Assembly (NCBI RefSeq): GCF_009674765.1
Contig: NZ_WKKF01000001.1
Location: forward strand, 1,612,001-1,676,000
Length of the DNA: 64,000 nucleotides
DNA from: Metabacillus idriensis
GTDB lineage: Bacteria; Bacillota; Bacilli; Bacillales; Bacillaceae
Reading direction: 5' to 3'
Part shown: piece by piece, positions 53,888 to 63,034 of the stretch
Layout of the letters: every line of letters begins with the position of its first letter
Position numbering within the stretch: the first letter of the stretch is position 1
Notes under the pieces: generated by a model
What the model was told of the DNA's origin: nothing
Databases searched by the model: none
Seen by the model: the letters and a program-made list of their open reading frames with translations, nothing else
Position numbers and translations under genes: made by a program

Positions 53888-54698
53888 GCAAAGATCTCCT
53901 CTTTTTCTGCTGGTAAGCCCAATGATTTGTCGGTCCGTGCCCCTGTCCTAGTTCAAGATCTTCTTTAATCGCTTCCTGAATAAATGACACGGCGGTTTCT
54001 ACTGAATGATAGACTGTGTTTCCTTTAGCAATCTCAGCTGTAATTGCTGCTGCAAATGTACAACCCGTACCGTGCGTATTTTTTGTCTCAATCCGTTCAC
54101 TTGAAAAATAACTGAACTCAGTTCCATCATATAATAAATCCACTAAATGGTTTTCGTTTTCAGCATGACCGCCCTTAATGACAACATTCTTGACGCCTAA
54201 AGAGTGCAGAACTTCAGCTGCAGTCCGGCGATCATCGAGATTATGAATTTTCATACCTGTCAGCACTTCAGCTTCTGGAATATTGGGTGTAACAATCAAA
54301 GCAAGCGGAAGTAAATGTTTTTTCATTGCATCGACTGCTTCACCCTGCAAAAGAGATGCCCCGCCCTTTGCGATCATAACGGGATCTACAATCACTCTGC
54401 TCCAGTTAAATTTTTTAATTTGTTCAGAGACTGCCTCTATAATTTCACTATTAAAGAGCATCCCTGTTTTTATAGCGTCAGCTCCAAGATCTGAGCCAAT
54501 CGCTTCAATCTGCTGCACAACCGCATCCGCTGTTAACGGAAATACTCCATGAACACCAAGCGTGTTTTGTGCGGTTATCGCTGTAATGGCAGACATTCCA
54601 TACACATTCAATTCTTGAAACGTTTTTAAATCTGCCTGAATTCCTGCTCCGCCCCCGCTGTCAGAGCCTGCAATCGTAAGTGCTTTAGAGATTGACAT
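53877..54698 (-). CDS. thiD: Hydroxymethylpyrimidine/phosphomethylpyrimidine kinase
   Basis: 273 residues, ribokinase fold. [32 protein letters not shown] and [20 protein letters not shown], with the catalytic Asp-Gly/Cys region, are typical of ThiD. It phosphorylates HMP twice to HMP diphosphate. It overlaps thiM upstream and thiE downstream. Confidence 0.95.
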   Translation of the reverse strand: MSISKALTIAGSDSGGGAGIQADLKTFQELNVYGMSAITAITAQNTLGVHGVFPLTADAVVQQIEAIGSDLGADAIKTGMLFNSEIIEAVSEQIKKFNWSRVIVDPVMIAKGGASLLQGEAVDAMKKHLLPLALIVTPNIPEAEVLTGMKIHNLDDRRTAAEVLHSLGVKNVVIKGGHAENENHLVDLLYDGTEFSYFSSERIETKNTHGTGCTFAAAITAEIAKGNTVYHSVETAVSFIQEAIKEDLELGQGHGPTNHWAYQQKKRRSLHVE

Positions 54699-55503
54699 GG
54701 TTAACCTCCTCGAGTGCTGCTAGCTTTTGGATATCTTCTGCTGAAATTTGGCAGAGCTTGTTTAAAAACTTGATTTGAAAGCTGCCGGGGCCTTCAATTC
54801 CTTCAGCTGCAAGTTGCGCTGCACTTCCGTAAACCGCTAATGCTGCGGCTGAAGCAAGAACATAGTCTTTTTCAACAGCACAAAATGCGCCGATAACAGA
54901 GGTTAACAAACACCCTGCACCCGTTACTTTTGTTAAAAGAGAATGACCATTTTTGCAAATATAGGTTGTTTCACCATCTGAAACAATATCCTGTTTTCCT
55001 GTAATCACCGCAATCGTGTTTAACTGCTTTGCAGCTTTTACAGCTAGCGCAATTAAATCACCCTCACCATCACCGGAGTCGACTCCTTTTATCGCCCAGT
55101 TCTCCCCGACTACATTTGCAACTTCAGCAGCATTTCCTCTAAGGACAGTAATATCCAGTTCTTTAACGATTTTTTGTGACGTCACTGTCCGGTACGTCGT
55201 TGCCCCTGCCCCAACCGGATCAAAAATAACGGGCACGTTATGCTTATTTGCAGATTTTCCTGCAATCAGCATCGCTTCTACATTTTCTTCATTTAATGTA
55301 CCAATATTTAATACGAGTGCCCCTGCAATTTTAGCCATATCTGCCACTTCTTCTTTTGCATAAGCCATGACTGGGGATGCTCCGATTGCCAAAAGGCCAT
55401 TTGCTGTAAAATTTGTTACTACCACATTTGTAATATTGTGCACCAGAGGTTTTTCTGTTCTTAGTTTTTCTAAAGCCGCTGCAATCGTTTCCGCTTGTAT
55501 CAT
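54685..55503 (-). CDS. thiM: Hydroxyethylthiazole kinase
   Basis: 272 residues. [34 protein letters not shown] and [19 protein letters not shown], with the catalytic Cys, are ThiM signatures. It phosphorylates the thiazole alcohol for salvage. First in the operon, with GGGAGGG upstream and a TPP riboswitch ahead. De novo thiamine genes are not in this window. Confidence 0.95.
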   Translation of the reverse strand: MIQAETIAAALEKLRTEKPLVHNITNVVVTNFTANGLLAIGASPVMAYAKEEVADMAKIAGALVLNIGTLNEENVEAMLIAGKSANKHNVPVIFDPVGAGATTYRTVTSQKIVKELDITVLRGNAAEVANVVGENWAIKGVDSGDGEGDLIALAVKAAKQLNTIAVITGKQDIVSDGETTYICKNGHSLLTKVTGAGCLLTSVIGAFCAVEKDYVLASAAALAVYGSAAQLAAEGIEGPGSFQIKFLNKLCQISAEDIQKLAALEEVNHVNL

Positions 55504-55526
55504 GTTTTCCCCTCCCTAAAAATAAA

Positions 55527-55552
55527 GAGCACTCTGCCGCGGCAAAGTGCTC
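55527..55552 (-). terminator. Expression-platform terminator of the TPP riboswitch
   Basis: Stem GAGCACTTTGCC / GGCAGAGTGCTC then TTTATTTTT in the minus direction. Confidence 0.85.
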
Positions 55553-55557
55553 ATATG

Positions 55558-55658
55558 TATCCCTGAAACACATCCCTGCGCTGGCATTATCCAACAGGTT
55601 CATTCGGTCTTCGGCAGTTAGCCGTACTCTCAGCCTGATTCCACAAGCTCCCGATTTC
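55558..55658 (-). ncRNA. TPP riboswitch (THI element)
   Basis: Conserved blocks in the minus direction: CTGAGAGTACGG, GAACCTGTTGGATAATGCCA and GCGCAGGGA, in the correct order and spacing. It controls thiMDE through the adjoining terminator. Confidence 0.95.
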
Positions 55659-55712
55659 ATATTTACGTTTGTTAAAAAGTCTACTCTTCCCCAGACGGTT
55701 TTGCAACTGTTA

Positions 55713-56828
55713 TTATTGCACAGGCGCATTCTTTTTCTGAAGATGCGCTTTAATCAGAAGGATAATCAGCAGCAGAATGGGAACCCCGAATTGAAATGGC
55801 AGGTGGATATATACTGGAACAACTTCCAGCCCGATCTTGATATGCTCATTAATGCTGTCTGCCATAAAAAAAGTTGAAGCAAATCCAGCGGAAATAGCAG
55901 CATATACAAGATAGTTATTTTTAACTTTTGGCAAAACCTCAGATAAGCCTTTTACAGATGCATAAAGGAAAAGCACCACCTTAATAAAACCTACAAAGAA
56001 AAAGACTATAACAGACAAAATCTCCACATGCTGAAAAAAATCCAGCAAATCAATGGTTTCAATTGTTTTAATGAGAGGATAGGAAAAAAATTTTGCAATT
56101 TTTGCCCCTAACAAGCCGATAATGGATTCTGTAATCGCAATGATGATCAATCCGCTGAATACGACAGCCATCCAGCCTTTTTTTAGAAGAAAACTTTGAT
56201 CATTAACAGCGGGAAAAATCATGAGAAAAACGACTAATTCTCCAAATGGAAAGGTAATCTTGGCAGAGAAAATATTTCCTATAACCGTCTTCCAGTCCGG
56301 TTTTATAAGCGGAAGAACATTTGTCCATTCAAACAATGGCGTTAAGACGGTAATTAAGGTAGTTAGTGCAATCAGCAGGATGCTTCCGAAAAAGAGCAGT
56401 TCTGAAACTCTTGCAATGGCCTCTAAGCCCAAAATGCAGGCATAGCCTGCCAGCAGAACAAAAACCAGACCAATTACCCATGTCTGAATGTTGTAAAAAA
56501 GAACGGAGCTGATAAAAAATTCAAAATCCTTCACCACTCTCATGCCGATATAAAGGAAATAAGCCGAATAAAGGCCAAGTACAAATTTCCCTCCCCATTT
56601 GCCGAAACCTGTTTTTAAAAGCTCTGAAAAGGTTATTCTGCTTTGATGAATGCGGAGCAGCCAGTTATACAGAAAATAGATTCCTACACCTGCAATCATC
56701 GCAATCAAGTTCACAAGCCATGCCTCTTCCTCTGCATCAATACTAAGTCCGACAACTACTGTGCTGCCGAGGAGAAACAGCACCATTAAAGAAAAAACCT
56801 GATAAGGGGTTATCTGCTGATTAATCAT
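55713..56828 (-). CDS. Spore germination protein GerAB-type permease
   Basis: 371 residues, about ten membrane helices, of the endospore germination permease family (amino-acid permease superfamily). ITPYQVFSLMVLFLLGSTVV at the start is typical. It is the presumed germinant-binding B subunit of a GerA-type receptor. The operon order is A-C-B. Because the A gene is frameshifted, this protein may lack a functional partner. AAAGGATGAT precedes the ATG. Confidence 0.88.
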   Translation of the reverse strand: MINQQITPYQVFSLMVLFLLGSTVVVGLSIDAEEEAWLVNLIAMIAGVGIYFLYNWLLRIHQSRITFSELLKTGFGKWGGKFVLGLYSAYFLYIGMRVVKDFEFFISSVLFYNIQTWVIGLVFVLLAGYACILGLEAIARVSELLFFGSILLIALTTLITVLTPLFEWTNVLPLIKPDWKTVIGNIFSAKITFPFGELVVFLMIFPAVNDQSFLLKKGWMAVVFSGLIIIAITESIIGLLGAKIAKFFSYPLIKTIETIDLLDFFQHVEILSVIVFFFVGFIKVVLFLYASVKGLSEVLPKVKNNYLVYAAISAGFASTFFMADSINEHIKIGLEVVPVYIHLPFQFGVPILLLIILLIKAHLQKKNAPVQ

Positions 56829-56852
56829 TCTATCATCCTTTGTTTATATGGT

Positions 56853-58031
56853 TTAGGGTATTTTATTAACATCCCCCATTTTCTCAATCGTCAAGTCTAC
56901 ATCTACTGTAATTGGAACAGATGGATACAATTCGCTCCAATTTTTGTTGATCTCGTTAAATTCAAAAGGATTTTTTAAATAAACCTCTTTTAAAACACCA
57001 AGATAATCATTGTTTTCCTCCTGACTTTTGGCTATCAGGGAATTCATTTCGCTTTTCAAGAACGCTTCAGCCTTGGATTCAAGATTTTTTATTTTGGCCT
57101 GTTTGCATGTGCTTTCTAAGAATTTCCCTTTAGCCTTGAGTATTACATGAAAAGAGGGCTTGCCTTCTTGATACTCAGGTTCGACTTTGGTTTTTGACCT
57201 TGTAATGCTAATCGTAAAATATCCCTGGTCATCTGATCCGCATCCTGTCTCGATACTTGTCTTTTTAATTCTGTTCGTGAACGCATTATAGACTTTACTT
57301 TCATCCCTGTCCAAATAACCTGCAAGCTTATCCTGCTTGAAATAGGCCATTCCGTTTATGACCAGCAGAACAGCCGGTTCCGCAGTAGAAATGTTTTCTT
57401 TTGTAAAAGCAATCTCATCATCGCTGCTTAAGGTAACAAATGGAAGTGCGGTCTGCTTTATGTTTCTGAGCAAATCGTTCATGACTTTAATTGGATACAT
57501 ATTAACAGCGGATCCAATGTTTGTTTCATTGTTATAAAGAATTTCATTTATTCTTTTTGAAGAAACCTTTTGTATAGGGGTTATGGTCTTTAAGATTTTA
57601 CTTGCGGGAAATTTTTTTGTAACCATGATTTTTATGCTTGATGAGATCTCAGACTCCGTTAAAAAAAAGGCGGTAATGTCTTTGATTCCTTTTTCTTTTG
57701 CTATTTCTTCTCCTATCAGAATTAGTTCTGCGCTGTCAAGAAAAACCTTCCTTGAATTTCGATTTGAGATGTTTTTTATTGCTTGTGAAATTGTTTTTCC
57801 CGATTGACGGTAAGTGATTGAGCCAGGTTCATCACCTGATGAATCCGGTTTTGATGCTGTATTAATTACCTGGAGGGTTACTTCATACCCTTCATTACTC
57901 GAATCAATACCAATCGCAGATACAATGGCAATGGATTTAATAAGCGTATCTTCAACATTCTTTGAAATAAACACACTGCCGCCAAGAGTAAGGACGGCGA
58001 AAAAGATTGCTGTCCATAGTTTTTTCTTCAT
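56853..58031 (-). CDS. Ger(x)C-family spore germination protein lacking the lipobox Cys
   Basis: 392 residues. The body fits GerAC: SAIGIDSSNEGYEVTLQV, SYRQSGKTISQAIKNI-like segments and the C-terminal domain. The N-terminal signal is hydrophobic (KLWTAIFFAVLTLGGSVF), but where GerAC proteins normally have GCWD at the lipobox, this one reads GGSVFISKNVED; no Cys is available for lipidation. It may be anchored by the uncleaved helix, or the gene may be decaying together with gerAA. ATG 58031 follows GGGAGG. Confidence 0.82.
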   Translation of the reverse strand: MKKKLWTAIFFAVLTLGGSVFISKNVEDTLIKSIAIVSAIGIDSSNEGYEVTLQVINTASKPDSSGDEPGSITYRQSGKTISQAIKNISNRNSRKVFLDSAELILIGEEIAKEKGIKDITAFFLTESEISSSIKIMVTKKFPASKILKTITPIQKVSSKRINEILYNNETNIGSAVNMYPIKVMNDLLRNIKQTALPFVTLSSDDEIAFTKENISTAEPAVLLVINGMAYFKQDKLAGYLDRDESKVYNAFTNRIKKTSIETGCGSDDQGYFTISITRSKTKVEPEYQEGKPSFHVILKAKGKFLESTCKQAKIKNLESKAEAFLKSEMNSLIAKSQEENNDYLGVLKEVYLKNPFEFNEINKNWSELYPSVPITVDVDLTIEKMGDVNKIP

Positions 58032-58041
58032 AGCATCCTCC

Positions 58042-59527
58042 CTAATCATTTTTCAGGCGGTCTTTTTCTTCCTTCGTAAAGGTTTTCTTATTATTCAGCT
58101 GTTCATAAATAGGCAGCCTGACTGCAGCATCCTTTTGGTCTTCCAGCTTAAAGGGGGCAAACGGTGCCAGATAAGGCACGCCGAATGATCTTGAGGAGGA
58201 CAGCTGCAGCAAGTAATACAAAATTCCCGCAATGATTCCAAAGAATCCAAGAATGGATGCCAAAAACATAAAGATGATTGTCAGCTTTTGTGAAACGGGG
58301 GCAAGTGTATAGACCGGTATAATGCTTGAAAAAATGTAAGATGCACTTAAGACAACAAGAGTAAATGGCTGAACTAGGTAAGCTTCCACAGCAGATTGGC
58401 CCAGAACGATCGCCGCAAAAACAGTGACTGTAAATACAACAGATTGAGGAAGTCTAAGTGAGCTTTCTGTAATAATTAAAATCAGGAAATAAAACACGAC
58501 GGTTTCCACGACAGTAGGAGCCGGCACAAGTTCCCTCTGTGTAACGATTCCTACAAGCAGATTCGTTGGAATCAGCCCCGGATGATAAATGGTGAATGCG
58601 ATGTATAAAGCTGGAAGCAAGATTGCAAAGCTGTATATTAAAATCCTGGAAAACCGTTTCACAAATATTTTTTTAGTAAGAAAGTAGTAATCGTCAGGTG
58701 ACTGAAACAACTGGACAAATACGGTTGGCAGTGTAACAACAAATGGCGATCCATCAACAATGAGAGCAATCCTGCCCTCGAGAACTTCACTGCAGACAAC
58801 GTCCGGCCTGTCGGTCGAAAGGGTTAGCGGAAAGATGGAACTTGATGAGCTTGTCAGGGTTTCTTCTAGATAATTGGAATCAAGGATTACATCCATTTTT
58901 ATAGATGATAATTTTTCTTTCAGTTCTTTTAAAATTTCCTTATCGGCTTTCCCTTCCATGTAAACAATGGAAATTTTGGTATTGGAATTGATATAATCCG
59001 GAGACTCAATCCTTAGTGTTGGATCTTTAATAATTTTTCTGATAAGCGCTGTATTCGAAGAAATATCTTCATTGAAACCTATGTCAGGTCCTTTCAATGT
59101 CCGCTGTGCCTTGGGATTTGAAATACTCCGCTCAGGAAACTTGTCCGTTCCAGCTACAATGCAGCTAGTTTGGCCTTCTATAAAGATAACAGTATTTATT
59201 CCCCATGAGCAATTCATTAACGGCAAGATTCATATCCGTTATTCTTCTGGTCGCCTTTAAAGCAATAACATGATTTAGAAGAAAGTCTGATGTGTCATCA
59301 GCAGCCTTTGCTTTTTCAGGGTCAAATGATGCAAGCGAAGGAAGAATAAAATCTTCCAGTTGATTGCTTTCAACAATCGTGGTGATATAAACGGCCAAAA
59401 AAGAATATCCATTGTTTTCAACTTTTTTAAATTTCAGATCTGAACTGTTTCCGAGTTTCTCACTTATCCAAGATTGGCTGACAGCCAGTGATTCAGATAT
59501 TTTAGCAGAAGCAACTAATTTAGGCAT
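58042..59527 (-). pseudogene. GerAA-type spore germination protein, frameshifted
   Basis: The first part (59527 to about 59200) reads as the GerAA N-domain to NLAVNELLMGN and then ends at a stop (59165-59167). The rest continues in another frame from VIFIEGQTSCIVAGTDKFPE through PTVFVQLFQSPDDYYF and the membrane helices to a stop at 58042. The join lies at AATAAATA (plus 59193-59200), a tandem duplication of AATA; removing one copy restores LMGNTVIFIEGQTS. GAGGGA precedes the start. The A subunit is required for GerA receptors, so this receptor is probably inactive unless the break is a read error. Confidence 0.87.
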
Positions 59528-59601
59528 TTCCGTCCCTCTGTTTCTTCATAGTTATGGATTAATATTCCTAACCTGCTAAGTAATTATGTGGCTCTAAGAC
59601 A

Positions 59602-59632
59602 AAGAAAAAAGAACCCGCTAAAAACGGATTCT
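59602..59632 (-). terminator. Intrinsic terminator of the LysE-family gene
   Basis: Stem GAATCCG / CGGGTTC with loop TTTTTAG, then T6 in the minus direction. Confidence 0.75.
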
Positions 59633-59670
59633 CCTATCAAGAATAACATGATCCTTTTATCTGATGCTTT

Positions 59671-60294
59671 TCACTTTCTCTCAAACGCTAATTTAATCCC
59701 AAATCCAATGAGCACTGCTCCAGTAACGCCTTCCATCCACTTTTGCACAGCAGGCTTTTTCATGAAGGCACTCAACTGATGGATCAAGTAAATATAAATA
59801 ATAAACCAGATAAAAGTAAGAATTGTGTACGTTAATCCCATAATCATAAACTGTGTAAATGTATTCGACCCAGGCTCCAAAAATTGCGGGAGAAAAGTTA
59901 AAAAGAATACAGCTACCTTTGGATTAAGGAGATTGGTCAAAAATCCCTGTCTGTAACAGTTGATACGCTTTGAATCAGACTTTTGCTCTTCATGGTCTTG
60001 GAGGCTGGCCTGTTTATTTATGGTCCATAAAGATTTAAGTCCCAAGAAAATTAGATAGCAAGCACCCGCGTACTTCAGGATGGAAAAGAGAAAAGCTGAT
60101 TTGACAATAAGTGCTGATAACCCTAACACAGCTGCAAACGTATGAATTAAAAGGGCTGTCAAAGTCCCAAGTACTGTTTTCATACCACCTGCTCTGCCGC
60201 TTGCGATTGTGTTTTTGGTAGCAACGGCTGTATCAGGTCCCGGCAATAAGATTAATAACAGCGACATGATGATAAATAAGGATAAGTGCTCCAA
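59671..60294 (-). CDS. LysE/RhtB-family amino-acid exporter
   Basis: About 207 residues, six helices. LLILLPGPDTAVATKNTIAS is the LysE/RhtB signature and FLTNLLNPKVAVFFLTFLPQ the second conserved block. Exports amino acids such as homoserine or threonine. TTG 60294 was chosen because GGGGGGAG lies five bases upstream; ATG 60309 has no site. Monocistronic. Confidence 0.85.
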   Translation of the reverse strand: MEHLSLFIIMSLLLILLPGPDTAVATKNTIASGRAGGMKTVLGTLTALLIHTFAAVLGLSALIVKSAFLFSILKYAGACYLIFLGLKSLWTINKQASLQDHEEQKSDSKRINCYRQGFLTNLLNPKVAVFFLTFLPQFLEPGSNTFTQFMIMGLTYTILTFIWFIIYIYLIHQLSAFMKKPAVQKWMEGVTGAVLIGFGIKLAFERK

Positions 60295-60363
60295 GATGAC
60301 TCCCCCCATATTCTGAATTTTACCAATTTTAACATATGGAGGGTGCGGCCGGATAGAGTTAAT

Positions 60364-61722
60364 TTAACGGGACAACAGTTTCCAAACCCCTAACACATCC
60401 AGCAAAACAAGGAAAATAGCGATTGGAGCTACATATCTCATTAAAAAGAACCAAGTGTTAAAAAGTCCTTTAGAAAAAGACGAACCGTTTGAAAGTTCTG
60501 AGTAAAGCATGGATTTTTTTATTTTCAAAGGAACAAAGATAGAAATAAGCAGGGCGCCGACTGGCATGAGAATGTTGCTGACTAAATAATCGGCTGCATC
60601 AAAAATTGATTTTCCTAAAATACTTACGTCACTCCAGATTCCAAATGATAATGCAGATGGCACTCCAACTGCGAATATGATCAATCCTATGATCCAGGAC
60701 CATTTAATTCGTTTATCAGGATCTCCCTTAGAAATCACAGATACAATAATTTCAAGCATAGAGAACGCGGAAGTTAATGATGCGAATAAGAAAAGCAGAA
60801 GGAAGGCTACAAAGAATACCATTCCAAATGCCATTTGATTAAATACGGTCGGCAATACGTTGAATAATAGAACAGGGCCCGCATCTGGCTTCAGTCCGAA
60901 AGAAAATACTGCCGGGAAAATAGCTAATCCGGCGAGAACGACGATGAAAATATTCATGCCTACAATCGATATCGCCGATTGAGGCAAATTTGATTCTTTC
61001 GGCAAGTATGAGCTGTAAGTCACCATAACAGAAACACCTACACTAAGAGTAAAAAAGGATTGTCCCAGAGCAGCGAGAACTGTTTCAGACGTTAACTTAG
61101 AAAAATCAGGCTGAAAAAGAAATTGCACGCCTTCCATTGCGCCTTCTAGTGTAAGAGAACGGAAAATTAACACTATAAATAAAAGAAACAAGACTGGCAT
61201 CATAAATTTGCTTGTGCGTTCAATTCCTTTTTGAACACCTTTTGCCACAACTGCAATCGTGATGATCATAAATACAAGATGAGCTCCGACACTCAGCATC
61301 GGGTTTGAGATTGTAGCTCCGAATAATTCTCCGAACTGCTGCTGATTCAGTCCGTTTAACTCTCCTGTCAGCGTTTTAACTAAATATAGAATGATCCAGC
61401 CGCCAATGACACTATAAAAAGAGAGCAAGATAAAACATGTAATTATCCCAAGATAACCAATTGAAAACCATTTTGTACCCGGAGCAATCTCTCTGTAGGA
61501 TTCAATCGCATCCTTTTGGGTGCTTCTGCCGATTGCAAATTCTGCCAGCAATAAAGGCAGCCCAAGCAAAAGGGTAAACAGCAGGAAAATAAAAAAGAAT
61601 GCTCCCCCTCCGCTCACACCTGCGATATAAGGAAACTTCCAAATCGCTCCAAGCCCGATTGCAGATCCTGCTGCAGCCAAAATAAATCCCAGTTTTGAAG
61701 ACCACTGCTGATTTTCTTTCAT
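60364..61722 (-). CDS. Sodium-dependent amino-acid transporter (NSS/SNF family)
   Basis: 452 residues, about 11-12 helices. [20 protein letters not shown] is the NSS helix-1 motif with the unwound substrate and Na+ site; [16 protein letters not shown] follows. It imports an amino acid with sodium, as LeuT and TnaT do. A T-box leader precedes it, so expression rises when the matching tRNA is uncharged. The specifier reads most like Phe, which would point to an aromatic amino acid. GAGAGGTG precedes the ATG. Confidence 0.9.
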   Translation of the reverse strand: MKENQQWSSKLGFILAAAGSAIGLGAIWKFPYIAGVSGGGAFFFIFLLFTLLLGLPLLLAEFAIGRSTQKDAIESYREIAPGTKWFSIGYLGIITCFILLSFYSVIGGWIILYLVKTLTGELNGLNQQQFGELFGATISNPMLSVGAHLVFMIITIAVVAKGVQKGIERTSKFMMPVLFLLFIVLIFRSLTLEGAMEGVQFLFQPDFSKLTSETVLAALGQSFFTLSVGVSVMVTYSSYLPKESNLPQSAISIVGMNIFIVVLAGLAIFPAVFSFGLKPDAGPVLLFNVLPTVFNQMAFGMVFFVAFLLLFLFASLTSAFSMLEIIVSVISKGDPDKRIKWSWIIGLIIFAVGVPSALSFGIWSDVSILGKSIFDAADYLVSNILMPVGALLISIFVPLKIKKSMLYSELSNGSSFSKGLFNTWFFLMRYVAPIAIFLVLLDVLGVWKLLSR

Positions 61723-61764
61723 TTTGCACCTCTCATAAATTCTGTCGATTATTAATGAAAACGC

Positions 61765-62005
61765 AAAAAAGCCTCCCCTATGAAATATAGGGGCGACTTT
61801 TCATCGCGGTACCACCCTAGTTGAGAATAAAATCGATCCTCCGGCTCTGAAGTCTTTATCGGGACAATCCGTTAATCCCTTCCAATAGGTCGAAATTAAA
61901 ACTCAGGGACCGAAATTCATCTTTTTTGTATGTACTGATTTCCACCAACCATCAGCTCTCTAAAACAGTGACAATAAGATTACTATGCTTCCCATCAACG
62001 TTACG
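61765..62005 (-). ncRNA. T-box riboswitch leader
   Basis: The invariant T-box AGGGTGGTACCGCG (plus 61805-61818) is followed by a terminator with stem CCCCTAT / ATAGGGG and T6. Upstream, AGAGAGCTGATGGTTGGTG is the apical part of Stem I, and GATGAATTTCGG has the GAA-codon pattern of a specifier loop. The codon would be UUC or UUU (Phe). The specifier assignment is less certain than the T-box itself. Confidence 0.92.
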
Positions 62006-62070
62006 TTCCATTAATTTATAGATAATTTAAACATCTAAGACATGAGCTTGTCAACATAATTCGTATTTTT

Positions 62071-62292
62071 AAGGCTGTTTTCGCTTAGATTGTTGTTTGA
62101 TAAAAAATGATGTCCGTTCCTTTCTGCTGCAGTCACTTGCTTTCCGCGGGGAGGGTGGGAGCCTCCTCGGCTTTGCCTGTGGGGTCTCCCATTTCCCTCT
62201 ATTTTCCCGCAGGAGTCAAGTGCCTTCCGCTGCAATCCACTAAGGTTTACAACATTTAGTCTAAAAGCAACAAAATTTACGAAAAGAGCCTT
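62071..62292. repeat. Small inverted-repeat (MITE-like) element, copy 1
   Basis: 222 bases. The ends AAGGCTGTTTTCG and CGAAAAGAGCCTT are inverted repeats with one mismatch. Internal marks GGGAGCCTCCTCGGCTTTGC, GGGGTCTCCCATT and CAGGAGTCAAG recur in copy 2. It codes for nothing obvious; a 66-codon reading inside it is not a gene. Confidence 0.75.
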
Positions 62293-62358
62293 TTAAAAAG
62301 GATCAACAAATTTTCAGCTTCTGTCCAGCAGGAAATATTACCCAAAATTGAATCATTA

Positions 62359-62625
62359 TTATTCATCAAAAACTTCCGGTTCATTAAAAACGGTAATCAC
62401 TTTTGTAGCGCTATTTATCTTGCAGTCCAAATTCCAAATGGTTTTTTTAAAGCAGACAACATCCTCATTTTCAAGGTAAAACTTTAAGAGCACATCATCT
62501 TCTGCATCAATAATCGCATATTTATCCTTGCTTCTGAAAAGCTCATGGTCTTTATGCATGACAATTTTCCAGCCATGTTCCAATGAGAATTCTTTAAAAT
62601 CTTTCGTGAATTTTTTTAAATTCAT
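62359..62625 (-). CDS. Small hypothetical protein between two repeat copies
   Basis: 88 residues, acidic and aromatic, with no membrane segment or motif I know. KDHELFRSKDKYAIIDAEDD suggests a small alpha/beta domain. GGAGG lies nine bases before the ATG, so translation is likely. It is flanked on both sides by copies of the same MITE-like element. Confidence 0.65.
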   Translation of the reverse strand: MNLKKFTKDFKEFSLEHGWKIVMHKDHELFRSKDKYAIIDAEDDVLLKFYLENEDVVCFKKTIWNLDCKINSATKVITVFNEPEVFDE

Positions 62626-62655
62626 AAAGCTTTACCTCCAATCAGTCTTTATTTT

Positions 62656-62860
62656 AGGCTGTGTTCGCATAGATTGTTATTTTTCATGATAAATTTTGTT
62701 CGTTCCTTTCCGCTGTCCGGGTGGGAGCCTCCTCGGCTGTGTGCCTGCGGGGTCTCCCATTCCCCTCTATTTTCCAGCAGGAGTCAAGTTCCTTCCATTA
62801 CAATCCACTTAAGGTTTTAAACATTTAGTCTAAAAGCAACAATGTTTACAAAAAGAGCCT
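62656..62860. repeat. Small inverted-repeat (MITE-like) element, copy 2
   Basis: 205 bases, same orientation as copy 1. It shares the left-end bases AGGCTGTGTTCGCATAGATTG, here AGGCT and TAGATTGTT, the block GTGGGAGCCTCCTCGGCT, GGGGTCTCCCATT, CAGGAGTCAAGT, AACATTTAGTCTAAAAGCAA and the right end AAAAAGAGCCT. Confidence 0.72.
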
Positions 62861-62877
62861 TATTTTAATAAAAAAGC

Positions 62878-62906
62878 TTGTGTACAGATAATATAAATGG
62901 TATATT
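62878..62906 (+). promoter_or_regulatory. Promoter of a candidate small RNA
   Basis: TTGTGT, a 17-base spacer, then TATATT with an upstream TGG (extended -10, TGGTATATT). Transcription would start near 62912-62914 on the plus strand. Confidence 0.5.
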
Positions 62907-62911
62907 ACTAG

Positions 62912-63034
62912 AGCGATGAGCTGATTTGTGTAAGTCGAAGAACGCGCGGTTTTCCGCACACATGAATGTGGTCATGTGGTTTTTCGCCTCAAAACGCAAG
63001 GAGACGACTGTTTTTACAGCGTCTCCTTTTTTAT
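62912..63034 (+). ncRNA. Candidate structured small RNA ending in an intrinsic terminator
   Basis: On the plus strand an outer stem CGAAGAAC (62936-62943) / GTTTTTCG (62979-62986) encloses two hairpins: GCGG-TTTT-CCGC (62946-62957) and CACATGA-ATGTGG-TCATGTG (62959-62978), forming a three-way junction. The terminator GGAGACG / CGTCTCC (63000-63026) with T6 follows. A promoter-like sequence precedes it. No plus-strand gene lies downstream, so it is not an obvious leader. It matches no RNA family I recognise. Confidence 0.55.

Noticed and set aside
62035-62235. 66-codon minus-strand reading frame
   Set aside because: It lies within MITE-like copy 1, has no ribosome site, and its composition comes from the repeat palindromes.
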